Shown here: positions 1-7,584 of the stretch, piece by piece
How the letters are laid out: every line of letters starts with the position of its first letter
Numbering within the stretch: the stretch's first letter is position 1
Assembly: GCA_903899985.1 (NCBI GenBank)
Contig: CAIULL010000153.1
Location: 1-49,159, forward strand
Direction: 5' to 3'
DNA length: 49,159 nt
Origin: an uncultured Schlesneria sp.
GTDB lineage: Bacteria; Planctomycetota; Planctomycetia; Planctomycetales; Planctomycetaceae
Notes under the pieces: generated by a model
Seen by the model: only the letters and a program-made list of their open reading frames with translations
The model's database searches: none
What the model was told of the DNA's origin: nothing
Position numbers and translations under genes: made by a program

Positions 1-379
1 CGGCCAACTTTGCCAACTTTCTTGTCGAGTTTTCTGTTAGTGGAATAGTCTACTTACTACTCATCAACTTTCTGCCGCTTCGGCTGGTGGGGCTCGAAGA
101 CTCAACCGCACCCTATAACTTCTTGAATTTCCAAAAGGGTTCGTCCATAGTTGGGCAAGCTATCGGATCAATTAAATGTCGAGAAACGCCATGGTTCCGC
201 CAATGTTGCGCAAACGATCCCATCGTGGTTCGAGCCTTTCTAAGTCAAAATGACACCTCGATTTCTCCCTTTATGGCCGTTGTACTCGCTTCTCTTCGAG
301 GCGCGGTTAAACTTCGGGTCGACCTTAGAACGCCTGACCCCAGAACAGACTGCTCCCGAATTCAATTGGAGTGATGAAA
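1..379. other. Intergenic edge segment with two dispersed repeat fragments
   Basis: No convincing gene was seen; the open frame at 87-374 lacks a ribosome-binding site and family resemblance. Two short stretches recur elsewhere in the window in inverted orientation. Bases 63-83 match 37603-37623 over 21 bp, and bases 284-310 match 48804-48830 over 27 bp. These look like dispersed repeat fragments rather than regulatory sites. Confidence 0.6.
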
Positions 380-952
380 ATGTCTCGTGATGATGACCTT
401 GCGTTGCTGCACCGATATACCGATAGCGAAAGTCTGATCAAACATATGCTCGCGGTTGAGGCGGCCTGTCGAGCGTATGCTCGCAAGTTTGGTGAAGACG
501 AGGCGAAATGGGGAACGGTTGGTCTGCTGCATGACTTCGACTATCAGCGCTGGCCTGACCCGCCGGATCATCCTTTACAAGGGGCCGCGATCCTCAAGGA
601 GCACGGCTATTCCGACGAAGTGATCTATGCCATCAAGTCGCATGCCGACTATCTGACCGACTGCCCGCGCGTCTCGCTGCTCGACAAAACCTTGTACGCC
701 TGCGACGAATTATGTGGCTTCATTACTGCCTGCGCGCTGGTTCGGCCCGGTCGACTCGAGGGCCTGACACCCTCAAGCGTCAAAAAGAAATTGAAGCAGT
801 TGTCGTTTGCCGCCTCGATTCATCGCGAAGACATTACCAACGGTGCTAAAGATCTAGGCGTTGATTTGGACGAGCACATTGCATTCTGTATTGCCGCTTT
901 ACAGCCGATTGCCTCAGAACTTGGATTGATGCCTGAGACTCAGGCAGATTGA
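380..952 (+). CDS. HD-domain (HDIG-type) putative phosphohydrolase
   Basis: About 190 aa from the ATG at 380. Two upstream in-frame starts exist (GTG 371, ATG 374), but GGAG at 368-371 lies 8 nt before 380, so 380 is preferred. The protein shows the HD-superfamily pattern: an early His in 'IKHMLAVE', the paired His-Asp in 'LLHDFDY', and a later His in 'IKSHADYL'. These are the expected metal ligands of HD phosphohydrolases. The length fits small stand-alone HDIG proteins, often described as predicted hydrolases of unknown substrate. There is no signal peptide, so it is likely cytoplasmic. The neighbouring RmlD-like gene follows on the same strand about 155 nt later, so co-transcription is possible. 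The substrate cannot be inferred. Confidence 0.85.
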   Translation: MSRDDDLALLHRYTDSESLIKHMLAVEAACRAYARKFGEDEAKWGTVGLLHDFDYQRWPDPPDHPLQGAAILKEHGYSDEVIYAIKSHADYLTDCPRVSLLDKTLYACDELCGFITACALVRPGRLEGLTPSSVKKKLKQLSFAASIHREDITNGAKDLGVDLDEHIAFCIAALQPIASELGLMPETQAD

Positions 953-1109
953 ACGTCAGGATGTGGTCTGCTGATTCTGAATTTTCAGGTCTTCTGATGT
1001 CGGAATTGTCAGATTGGGGTTGGCCCAATTTCGGTCGAAAACTATAGTCCGCCTCCGCAGGCGGGGGCCTGCTTTCGATCATTCACACGCTCGAGCATGG
1101 AGGCACCGC

Positions 1110-2036
1110 GTGGACAAGATTCTTGTAGCTGGAATTAATACGGTTGTTGGAGCCAATCTGGCTGAGGCTTTGACGAGCCAGCATTCCGTGGTTGGCGTTT
1201 CGTTCGATGGCAAAGTCGATCTGCCAACCTGTAGCGTGGAATCGGAAACTCCTCGTAAACCGGTTGCCGTCCTCGAATACTTGAAACGCACCCAACCGAC
1301 TCGAATTGTGCTCTGCGGAGCAGGAGCCGAATCGAGCTGGGACGAAAGTCGACGTCCTCAAGCCTCTGATGTGACAGAGGCCAAGATGTGGATCGATGCC
1401 GCCCATGAAGCGGGTTGCCGACTGACACTGATTTCCTCAGACGCGATCTTCACCGGCCCCTGGATGTTCCATGCTGAAAACAGTCATTCGCTTTGCCCCA
1501 GTGCGGAAGCGACTTTGCTGAAACAAATTGAAGAGCACGCCGCAGAGAAATCTGCTGACACCTTGATTGTCCGGACACATGCGATCGGCTGGAACCCCGG
1601 TTCCAACCATGGCTGGCTGGAAACGTTGCTGACAGAGCTCGAACGAGGGACGATTGGATCAGTCGACTTCGCTCGCCACGGAACTCCGATGCTCGCCACC
1701 GATCTGGCTGACATCCTGGATAAGAGTTGGGAATCGGGATTGGTCGGACTTCATCACATCGGTGGAGCCGAACGAATCAGTCCTCGCAAGTTTGCTCTAA
1801 GACTGGCGGGTCATTTCCGACTCGCAACACCAGCTTCGCCGATTGCAGGATCACTGGCTGATCGGACATCTGGCTTTGGTTGCGGCGAGACTTCGCTTCA
1901 AACTCGAAAAATCCGACGTGCACTGGGAATCCCGGTGCCACTGTTGGACGAAAGCCTGGATCGTCTTTACCAGCAACATTTGAACGGCTATCGAGCTCAA
2001 ATTAGCGGCCATGCCGCCGCGAGTCGCGTGGCCTGA
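1110..2036 (+). CDS. RmlD-like NAD(P)-dependent sugar-nucleotide reductase, catalytic motif degenerate
   Basis: About 308 aa from the GTG at 1110, chosen because GGAGG at 1099-1103 sits 6 nt upstream and the next residues (VDKILVAG) begin the Rossmann fold. The open frame extends upstream to 1014 but that part has no family character. The N-terminal strand-loop reads 'GINTVVGANLA', a variant of the GxxGxxG dinucleotide-binding loop. 'LISSDAIFTG' matches the 'SSDYVFDG' region of RmlD-type dTDP-4-dehydrorhamnose reductases. The usual YxxxK is not intact: the Lys in 'EATLLKQIEE' is present, but the position four before it is Ala instead of Tyr. It may therefore be a non-catalytic or altered member. 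Palindromes including a T-tailed terminator follow at 2119-2251. Confidence 0.75.
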   Translation: MDKILVAGINTVVGANLAEALTSQHSVVGVSFDGKVDLPTCSVESETPRKPVAVLEYLKRTQPTRIVLCGAGAESSWDESRRPQASDVTEAKMWIDAAHEAGCRLTLISSDAIFTGPWMFHAENSHSLCPSAEATLLKQIEEHAAEKSADTLIVRTHAIGWNPGSNHGWLETLLTELERGTIGSVDFARHGTPMLATDLADILDKSWESGLVGLHHIGGAERISPRKFALRLAGHFRLATPASPIAGSLADRTSGFGCGETSLQTRKIRRALGIPVPLLDESLDRLYQQHLNGYRAQISGHAAASRVA

Positions 2037-2118
2037 CCGGCAAGCCGGTTCACGCGCGTCGCACAATGGGTTCGGAAATAGATGATCGTTCGCGCGTTGA
2101 CGAATTCTAATTGAGTAC

Positions 2119-2146
2119 CACTGGCGTGCGGCTTCGCTCGCCAGTG
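2119..2146 (+). terminator. Hairpin downstream of the RmlD-like gene
   Basis: Arms CACTGGCG (2119-2126) and CGCCAGTG (2139-2146) enclose a 12-nt loop and are followed by TTCTTT. The arm sequence resembles the terminator stem at 12565-12596, suggesting a genome-wide hairpin family. Confidence 0.5.
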
Positions 2147-2217
2147 TTCTTTGATACTGAAAAAAAGTCGGGACATTGCCCGCTGGCACAGACACATGGC
2201 GGTGGCACTGAGCGCGG

Positions 2218-2251
2218 GTGAGTTGTTCCCATGGGAACAACTCACTTTTTT
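2218..2251 (+). terminator. Perfect 28-bp palindrome plus T6, Rho-independent terminator
   Basis: Bases 2218-2245 are a perfect palindrome with 14-bp arms (GTGAGTTGTTCCCA and its complement), followed by T6 at 2246-2251. In the plus direction this is a canonical intrinsic terminator for the gene ending at 2036. It lies between convergent transcription units, since lipA ends at 2438 on the minus strand. There is no T tract on the minus-strand side. Confidence 0.8.
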
Positions 2252-2437
2252 GTGGCATTTTTCTGTGTCATGCAAGGACGAAAGCTATGGGCCGGTAGTG
2301 TCGCTTCGCTCAGCCACAGGCTATGGGCTGAGCTCCCTCTGAGACAAATTCCGTAACGACACCCAACCTCAACGATCTGAGATCGCGACCCCCGACTTTC
2401 GGAACACGGAAGCCGATTACTGGGGTTGTATCCATGT

Positions 2438-3346
2438 TTAAACGTGCAGGACGTCGGCCATTTCGCCAGCGTGATAGCTGGATCGAACGAACGGGCCGCT
2501 GGCGACCATGCTGAAGCCGAGCCTTCGCATCTGCTCACCAATCTCGTCGAACTCTTCCGGTGGAACATAACGTTCTACCGGTAAATGCTCGGCTGTTGGT
2601 TGCAGATATTGCCCCAGAGTCAGCATGTCGACTCCAACCGCGCGAAGGTCCGAACAGACTTCGAGTAACTCGTCGCGCGTTTCGCCCAAACCGAGCATCA
2701 AGCCGCTTTTCGTCGGCATCTCAGGGGCTTCATCCTTGATCTGTTGCAACAGATCAAGCGTACGGCGGTAATCAGCATTTCGTCGAACTCGCTCATATAA
2801 CCGCGGGACCGTTTCGGTATTGTGATTGAAGACATCTGGCCGAGACTCGATAACGCGAGAAATGGCGTTGCGGTTGCCGCGAAAGTCTGGAGTCAAAACT
2901 TCAACCTTCGCACCGGTTCGCTCCCGAACCGCGAGCACGCATTCGTAAAAATGGTCAGCTCCCCCATCGGGAAGATCGTCTCGCGTGACCGAGGTAATCA
3001 CGACGTACTTCAAGCCCAACCTTTCGGCCGCCTCGGCAACTCGGCCCGGTTCATCAGCCAGGACCGTTTCGGTCTTCCCTTTTAAGACCGAGCAGAAGCC
3101 ACAGGGCCGAGTGCAGACATTCCCAAGAATCATGAATGTTGCGGTCTTTTGTGACCAGCATTCGGTTTGATTCGGACATTTCGCACTCTCGCAAACCGTT
3201 TCCAGTTTGAGGTCTGCAATGACGTTCGTCGTAAACTGCATTCCCGCCTGAGGCAAAGGCCGCTTTAACCACTTTGGAAGCCGCTGCCGTGTCGGCGCAG
3301 AATCCTGAACATCATTAGAAAGTATCGGCAAAAGTTCCGCCGCCAT
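2438..3346 (-). CDS. lipA: Lipoyl synthase (radical SAM)
   Basis: 302 aa, normal for LipA. The enzyme inserts two sulfur atoms into protein-bound octanoyl groups to make lipoyl cofactors of 2-oxoacid dehydrogenases and the glycine cleavage system. Both iron-sulfur cluster motifs are visible: an auxiliary cluster motif CxxxxCxxxxxC in 'CESAKCPNQTEC' and the radical SAM motif CxxxCxxC in 'CTRPCGFC'. The substrate-channel stretch 'VFNHNTETVPRLY' and the conserved C-terminal 'RSSYHAGE' serine (auxiliary cluster ligand) are also present. No strong ribosome-binding site precedes the ATG. The lipB-like gene lies upstream on the same strand, but a 60-bp tandem repeat array separates them, so they may not form a tight operon. 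Confidence 0.96.
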   Translation of the reverse strand: MAAELLPILSNDVQDSAPTRQRLPKWLKRPLPQAGMQFTTNVIADLKLETVCESAKCPNQTECWSQKTATFMILGNVCTRPCGFCSVLKGKTETVLADEPGRVAEAAERLGLKYVVITSVTRDDLPDGGADHFYECVLAVRERTGAKVEVLTPDFRGNRNAISRVIESRPDVFNHNTETVPRLYERVRRNADYRRTLDLLQQIKDEAPEMPTKSGLMLGLGETRDELLEVCSDLRAVGVDMLTLGQYLQPTAEHLPVERYVPPEEFDEIGEQMRRLGFSMVASGPFVRSSYHAGEMADVLHV

Positions 3347-3351
3347 TTTTT

Positions 3352-3590
3352 TACGCTCGCGTTGATGAATGAAGTTTATCTAAGGCACGTTTCTGCGGGC
3401 AACGGTCTTTCGTGCTCGCGTTAATGAATGAAGTTTATCTGAATCACGTTTCCGCGGGCATCGGTTTTTAATGCTCGCGTCAATGTATGGAGCTTTTCTG
3501 CGGGCACGTTTCCGCGGAAAACGGCTTTTAGTGCTCGCGTCGATGAATGTGATTTATTCCAGGCACTTTTCTACAGGCCAGTTGTATTCG
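3352..3590. repeat. Tandem array of about four ~60-bp repeats between lipB-like gene and lipA
   Basis: Units start at about 3352, 3412, 3471 and 3531, each beginning with a variant of GTGCTCGCGTNAATGAATG and containing GCACGTTTCYGCGGGCA-like text. The spacing is 60, 59 and 60 bp. The copies diverge toward the right end. There are no spacers, so it is not a CRISPR array. It occupies the leader of lipA on the minus strand, so it could influence lipA transcription; this is inference. Confidence 0.8.
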
Positions 3591-3700
3591 TTGTTGATGG
3601 ATCGTGCGGATTTCAAAGCATGTTTTGGTGTTTCACTCATGAATCAATTTGCAGGATATTTTAGTCGCCAGAGAAGATTAGACCATTTCGATTCTGCATG

Positions 3701-4447
3701 TCAGGCATGTACGTACACCTTTCGGGTTGTGCGGTGCAAAAGCGGGTGTCCGGTGTAAACGTGGTATCCGTCGTATCCCATTTTGTGAGCAACGTTTCTG
3801 ATCAATGCTTCTCGCACGGTCGACATGGCGGTCGGGCGAGTTCGCTGCGAGGCGAGTGATGTCACTTTGACGTCTGAATGGGTCCATCTGACGAGATCGA
3901 GAGCTTCTTGAGGTAATGACACGTTGACGTAGAGTCCGCCGTACGACACCCAGTCTCGAACCGAGGCACCGATAAACGCGAATTGCCCGCAACGGCACAT
4001 TGCCCCGGGTACGGCCGACGATCGCTCGGCGGGGACTTTTAAGTCGGCGGCCGTGGCAATCAGGACGTTTTCCAAGGAGGATCGATAATCCAGTAAGCCA
4101 AGTCCCAATCGATCCAGCGGAACAATGACGTAAACAGCGAGCTGACCTGGAACATGCACGAAGGTTCCTCCGCCCCGATTCAGCCAGCGGACATCCATTT
4201 TTCGTGCGGTCAATTCTTCCCATTCGACAAGCACATCAGCGAAACTTCCCTCACGTCCGATGGTGACAGAGGGGGGATGTTCGCAAACAAGGATTGCTCC
4301 ATGAGAATCCGACCTCGAGGCAATATCGTTACGCAGCCGTTCCTGCAGTTCTTTCGACGACTCGAAATCGACCGTTCCCAGCAGGAAAACGTCGAGCGAA
4401 GACGATCCCTGTGAATGGTCTCTGCGATCGGTGAAAGGGACGTTCAT
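3701..4447 (-). CDS. LipB-like octanoyltransferase homologue lacking the catalytic Cys/Lys
   Basis: 248 aa, of the BPL/LplA/LipB fold. LipB moves octanoyl groups from acyl carrier protein to lipoyl-dependent enzymes. Family signatures are clear: 'HPPSVTIGREG', then 'RGGGTFVHVPGQLAVYVI' matching the RGG-T-H-PGQ loop, and the 'VPGA...IGASVRDW' and 'VNVSL' strands. The two residues that form the LipB acyl-enzyme dyad are not seen. The Lys before the 'IxxIG' strand is Gln ('GQFAFIGA'), and the PCG motif with the acyl-accepting Cys is replaced by 'WTHSDVKVTS'. The usual HG in 'HGxALNV' is GG. The adjacent lipA still points to lipoate metabolism. It may be inactive, use another mechanism, or act as an amidotransferase-like protein. 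A lipB symbol is therefore withheld. Confidence 0.8.
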   Translation of the reverse strand: MNVPFTDRRDHSQGSSSLDVFLLGTVDFESSKELQERLRNDIASRSDSHGAILVCEHPPSVTIGREGSFADVLVEWEELTARKMDVRWLNRGGGTFVHVPGQLAVYVIVPLDRLGLGLLDYRSSLENVLIATAADLKVPAERSSAVPGAMCRCGQFAFIGASVRDWVSYGGLYVNVSLPQEALDLVRWTHSDVKVTSLASQRTRPTAMSTVREALIRNVAHKMGYDGYHVYTGHPLLHRTTRKVYVHA

Positions 4448-4754
4448 GAAATCGAGTCAATTCGGTGTGATAAAAGAAAAAAACCAACAAACAACAGTCT
4501 ACAGCAGTCGTCCAAGTCACGCCAATACAGCGTTCTTTGTGACCCGCTGAGGCGAACCTGAAGTGGAATCTGGGCACATTCTACTGAATTGGCCGGTGTT
4601 GAGACTTGAGTCTTATGCCGCGCTTCGCTGTGATCTCTGGAAAGATTGCCATCGTGGTGAGAGGGCCTGAGCATCTCGCCGTTGCAGGGAACCCTGACCA
4701 GCCGTGTCGATCTGTGAATTTGTGGAAACCTGGCCACGCATCGGAGTCCGTGCC
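4448..4754. other. Divergent intergenic region
   Basis: This is the shared upstream region of the minus-strand lipB-like gene and the plus-strand Tat protein. It holds an A-rich stretch near 4465-4500 and a small palindrome AGACTTGAGTCT near 4602-4613. No promoter could be assigned with confidence. Confidence 0.4.
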
Positions 4755-6047
4755 ATGAATCAATTTCATGCTGAAATCAGCCGACGATCATTCCTGGGAG
4801 CCGCAGCAACCGGGGTCGTCACGTCGGGATTAGCTTTTGGAGCAGATCAGCCAGTTGCGGTTGGGGGGCTGCCAGAAACAGTGAAGCGGAAACCGCGAAT
4901 TGTCGCCATCAATTCAGTCTACCGGTTGAAATCTCACGCCTACCATATCGCAGGAAGGTTCATTCACGGATACACGCGTAATGGGTTCCACCATCAGCCG
5001 CCATTTGAGCTGGTTCGGATGTGGAATCACCAGCAGCCCGTCGCGGACCTGGGTCCCAGCGTTTGCGATCAGCACGGTATCGAACTTTGCAAGACGATTC
5101 CTCAAGCGCTGGGGGAGAAGCACGGACTCGATATCGACGGAGTTCTGCTCATCATTGAACATGGTGACTATCCTAAGAACGACCGAAATCAACTGCTTTA
5201 TCCCCGCTACGAATTCTTCGAACAGATTGTTGAAGTCTTCAAAAAGACGGGGCGTACAGTACCGATTTTCGTCGACAAACATCTGTCTTACGATCACAAG
5301 CTGGCCGCAAAAATGGTGCAAACCGCTCGCGAGATGAAGTTTGGACTGATGGCTGGTTCGTCGCTTCCCGTGACATGGCGTCGGCCTGAGATTGAACCGA
5401 CTTTGGGAACGCCATTTAAAGAGGGACTTGTCTGTTTCGGTTATGAAGGGAAAGCGGTTGAGATTTACCTGTTCCACGCACTTGAAGTCTTGCAATGTAT
5501 GTTGGAACGACGGAAGGGGGGCGAGACTGGCGTGAAGTCTGTCGAGTTTCTCGAGGGAGATGCTGTCTGGGAAGCGGGGGACGAAGAACGCTGGTCCTGG
5601 CGGTTGCTGGATGCAGCGCTTGCCCGTTGTCCCAGCAAGAACACTGGGCCGGTTCGCGAGAATGTGTTAACGCCTCAGGCGTTGTTAATTGAGTACGAAG
5701 ATGGAACTCAAGGAACGATCTTGAACTTGTTCGAACAAACCTCGGATTTCGGTTTTGCCGCGAACATCGAAGGCTGGTCAGAAACATTATCAAGCTGTTT
5801 CTATCTGCCGTCCCCGCCAGGAGCCCGGTTTTTCGATCCATTGACCTATAATATCGAGAAATTTTTTGCCTCGGGAACGCCGCCATACCCGGTGGAACGG
5901 ACGTTACTCACCAGCACCATGACCGATCTGGCCATGCTGTCGCTGCATGAAAAAAGCCGAGTTGTGACCGATCCCGCGCTGAGCATCAGGTACGCAGCAC
6001 CGAAAGACAGTGGATTCTTCCGGGGGCCGATTGTCGACGCGGAGTGA
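4755..6047 (+). CDS. Tat-exported protein of unknown function, Gfo/Idh-like character
   Basis: 430 aa from the ATG at 4755, preceded by GGAG at 4743-4746 with an 8-nt spacer; the 17 codons upstream in frame are disregarded. The N-terminus carries a twin-arginine signal ('ISRRSFLGAAATG'), so the protein is folded before export. The rest contains an N-terminal Rossmann-like part ('DGVLLIIEHGDYP', 'VPIFVDKHLSYD') and a C-terminal part that reads like the beta-sheet domain of Gfo/Idh oxidoreductases, although no classic GxGxxG loop is obvious. Planctomycetes carry many Tat-exported members of this type with unknown substrates. It converges with the Nudix gene, with only 29 nt between stop codons. 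The catalytic role is not inferred. Confidence 0.8.
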   Translation: MNQFHAEISRRSFLGAAATGVVTSGLAFGADQPVAVGGLPETVKRKPRIVAINSVYRLKSHAYHIAGRFIHGYTRNGFHHQPPFELVRMWNHQQPVADLGPSVCDQHGIELCKTIPQALGEKHGLDIDGVLLIIEHGDYPKNDRNQLLYPRYEFFEQIVEVFKKTGRTVPIFVDKHLSYDHKLAAKMVQTAREMKFGLMAGSSLPVTWRRPEIEPTLGTPFKEGLVCFGYEGKAVEIYLFHALEVLQCMLERRKGGETGVKSVEFLEGDAVWEAGDEERWSWRLLDAALARCPSKNTGPVRENVLTPQALLIEYEDGTQGTILNLFEQTSDFGFAANIEGWSETLSSCFYLPSPPGARFFDPLTYNIEKFFASGTPPYPVERTLLTSTMTDLAMLSLHEKSRVVTDPALSIRYAAPKDSGFFRGPIVDAE

Positions 6048-6076
6048 CGCTAAGGAGTGACCGGTAGTCATATGAT

Positions 6077-6583
6077 TCAGCGGGCGAACCGTTCAGAATA
6101 CCAGCGAAACAGTGATCGAAAGCAGTGGGTGAAGTCATCGGGGTCTCGTTCGATCATCTCGGCAATCTCACCCATCGGGCGGAACTCGCCCGAGAGAATT
6201 TCACCGGGATCGAACGTGGGTGTCTCATCGGTGACGGCGCGATAAAGACCGCTATGTTCAAAAGCGGTTTCGACACCATTGGCTGGAAAAATTCCCAGGA
6301 ATTCCACTTCAGCCCGTAATCCCAACTCCTCTTCCAGTTCACGAACCGCTGCCGTTGCATAGTCTTCACCGGCACTCAAGTGGCCGGAGGCTGACGATGT
6401 GCACTTAAGTGGTGCTTCGTCCTTGGACGCTGATCGCCGATGAATCAGTAATTCCCCTTTGGAATTGAACACGAAAATGTGGACGGCGCGATGCAGCCAA
6501 TGATTCGCATGCACCACAGAACGTGGGGATTGAAAGAGGACACGATCTTCCTGATCGACGACGTCAAACATTTCTTCGGTCAT
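6077..6583 (-). CDS. Nudix hydrolase (IPP-isomerase-like subgroup)
   Basis: 168 aa. The Nudix box is complete in 'GHLSAGEDYATAAVRELEEELG', matching GX5EX7REUXEEXGU; its Glu residues bind the catalytic divalent metal. The preceding 'HRAVHIFVFNSKGELLIHRRS' is typical of the YfcD/isopentenyl-diphosphate-isomerase-like subgroup of Nudix proteins, which are usually annotated as hydrolases rather than isomerases. It is cytoplasmic with no signal peptide. It reads in the same direction as the isomerase-like gene just upstream (35 nt gap), so the two may be co-transcribed. The substrate is unknown. Confidence 0.88.
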   Translation of the reverse strand: MTEEMFDVVDQEDRVLFQSPRSVVHANHWLHRAVHIFVFNSKGELLIHRRSASKDEAPLKCTSSASGHLSAGEDYATAAVRELEEELGLRAEVEFLGIFPANGVETAFEHSGLYRAVTDETPTFDPGEILSGEFRPMGEIAEMIERDPDDFTHCFRSLFRWYSERFAR

Positions 6584-6618
6584 GATTCTCGTAAACTTCT
6601 GAAGCCCAGGCTCAGGCC

Positions 6619-7533
6619 TTAAGCGTTGTAAGGTTCGATGACGTGCTTATCCATACGCTGTGCGATTTCGGTGAGTCTTGGTAATTCTCCACCACCGACT
6701 TCCGCTGTGGCCCAGCCGGAATAGCCGATCTCTTTCAAGGCTAGAAGAACCCTTGGCCAGTCGCAATCACCTTCGCCGATTTCGACACCGAACCCAGCTC
6801 CTTTGCCCTTTTCATTGGCGATCTTGCGGCTGAATTCCTTGATGTCCAGTTTGCCAATCCGCGAGCCGAGCGTCCGAATCCAATGTTCTGGCCAGCCGTA
6901 ATTGACGATATTGCCGACATCAAAGTATGAGCCGACGATCGGACTTTGGAATTCATCGATATAGCGTTTCATTTCGACGGGACTGAGCAGAAAGTTATTC
7001 CAGACATTTTCAAACAGAATCTTGATTCCCAGTTCTGTCGCCAGGGGAATGCACTTTCGGATTTCGGCCTGCGACCGGATGTACGCGTCTTCGTAGGAGA
7101 CTTCTTTATTAACGACAGCGGGAACCAGCAGCACGGTCGTACCGCCGTAGAGCTTGGTTTCTCGCAGGCATTTCTGCAGAACCTCGACTCCCTTCGCCCG
7201 AACGGCGGGGTCAGGACTGCTGAGCGGCTGGCCCCAATGAACGTAATCAACCATGCCGTGGACGATCAGCCCGGATTCGCCCATCGCGCGTTTGACGTCT
7301 TCAACCGGTTGATCGCTGTCGACGTCAATCCCTTCGAACCCTGCCTCTTTCACCATCTTGAACTTTTCGACGAGCGAACCTTTTCCTCCCACCATGCTCA
7401 GCTTAAGTGCTTTGCGGAGGCGGGGTTTTTCGTCGGCGGCCAGAACCGTCTGGTTCGACATTGACAGCAGGCCAGCGGCTGCGGCGATGCCGGCAGTGTT
7501 CAAGAAATCGCGTCGATCAAGCGTAGGAGCCAT
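6619..7533 (-). CDS. Tat-exported TIM-barrel sugar phosphate isomerase/epimerase-like protein
   Basis: 304 aa. An N-terminal Tat signal ('LDRRDFLNTAGIAAAAGLL') indicates export after folding. The mature part is an AP-endonuclease-2/xylose-isomerase-like TIM barrel, with metal-binding candidates in 'ILFENVWNN' (Glu), 'GSYFDVGN' (Asp), 'KLDIKEF' (Asp) and 'GWATAEVGGGE' (Glu). GGAAG a few bases before the ATG supports the start. It is related in fold to hydroxypyruvate isomerase and inosose dehydratase families, but no specific substrate motif is seen. A second, cytoplasmic member of the same superfamily lies at 24846-25787, a redundancy typical of planctomycete sugar catabolism. Confidence 0.88.
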   Translation of the reverse strand: MAPTLDRRDFLNTAGIAAAAGLLSMSNQTVLAADEKPRLRKALKLSMVGGKGSLVEKFKMVKEAGFEGIDVDSDQPVEDVKRAMGESGLIVHGMVDYVHWGQPLSSPDPAVRAKGVEVLQKCLRETKLYGGTTVLLVPAVVNKEVSYEDAYIRSQAEIRKCIPLATELGIKILFENVWNNFLLSPVEMKRYIDEFQSPIVGSYFDVGNIVNYGWPEHWIRTLGSRIGKLDIKEFSRKIANEKGKGAGFGVEIGEGDCDWPRVLLALKEIGYSGWATAEVGGGELPRLTEIAQRMDKHVIEPYNA

Positions 7534-7584
7534 GGTGTCTTCCGGATGAAGAGTGATTCGAGTTGGACCCCTTGATCTTAGCAG

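Noticed and set aside
87-374. 95-aa frame at the left end
   Set aside because: No ribosome-binding site or recognisable domain, and it carries a dispersed repeat fragment.
4914-5495. 193-aa minus-strand frame
   Set aside because: Antisense to the Tat-exported protein gene and without family resemblance.
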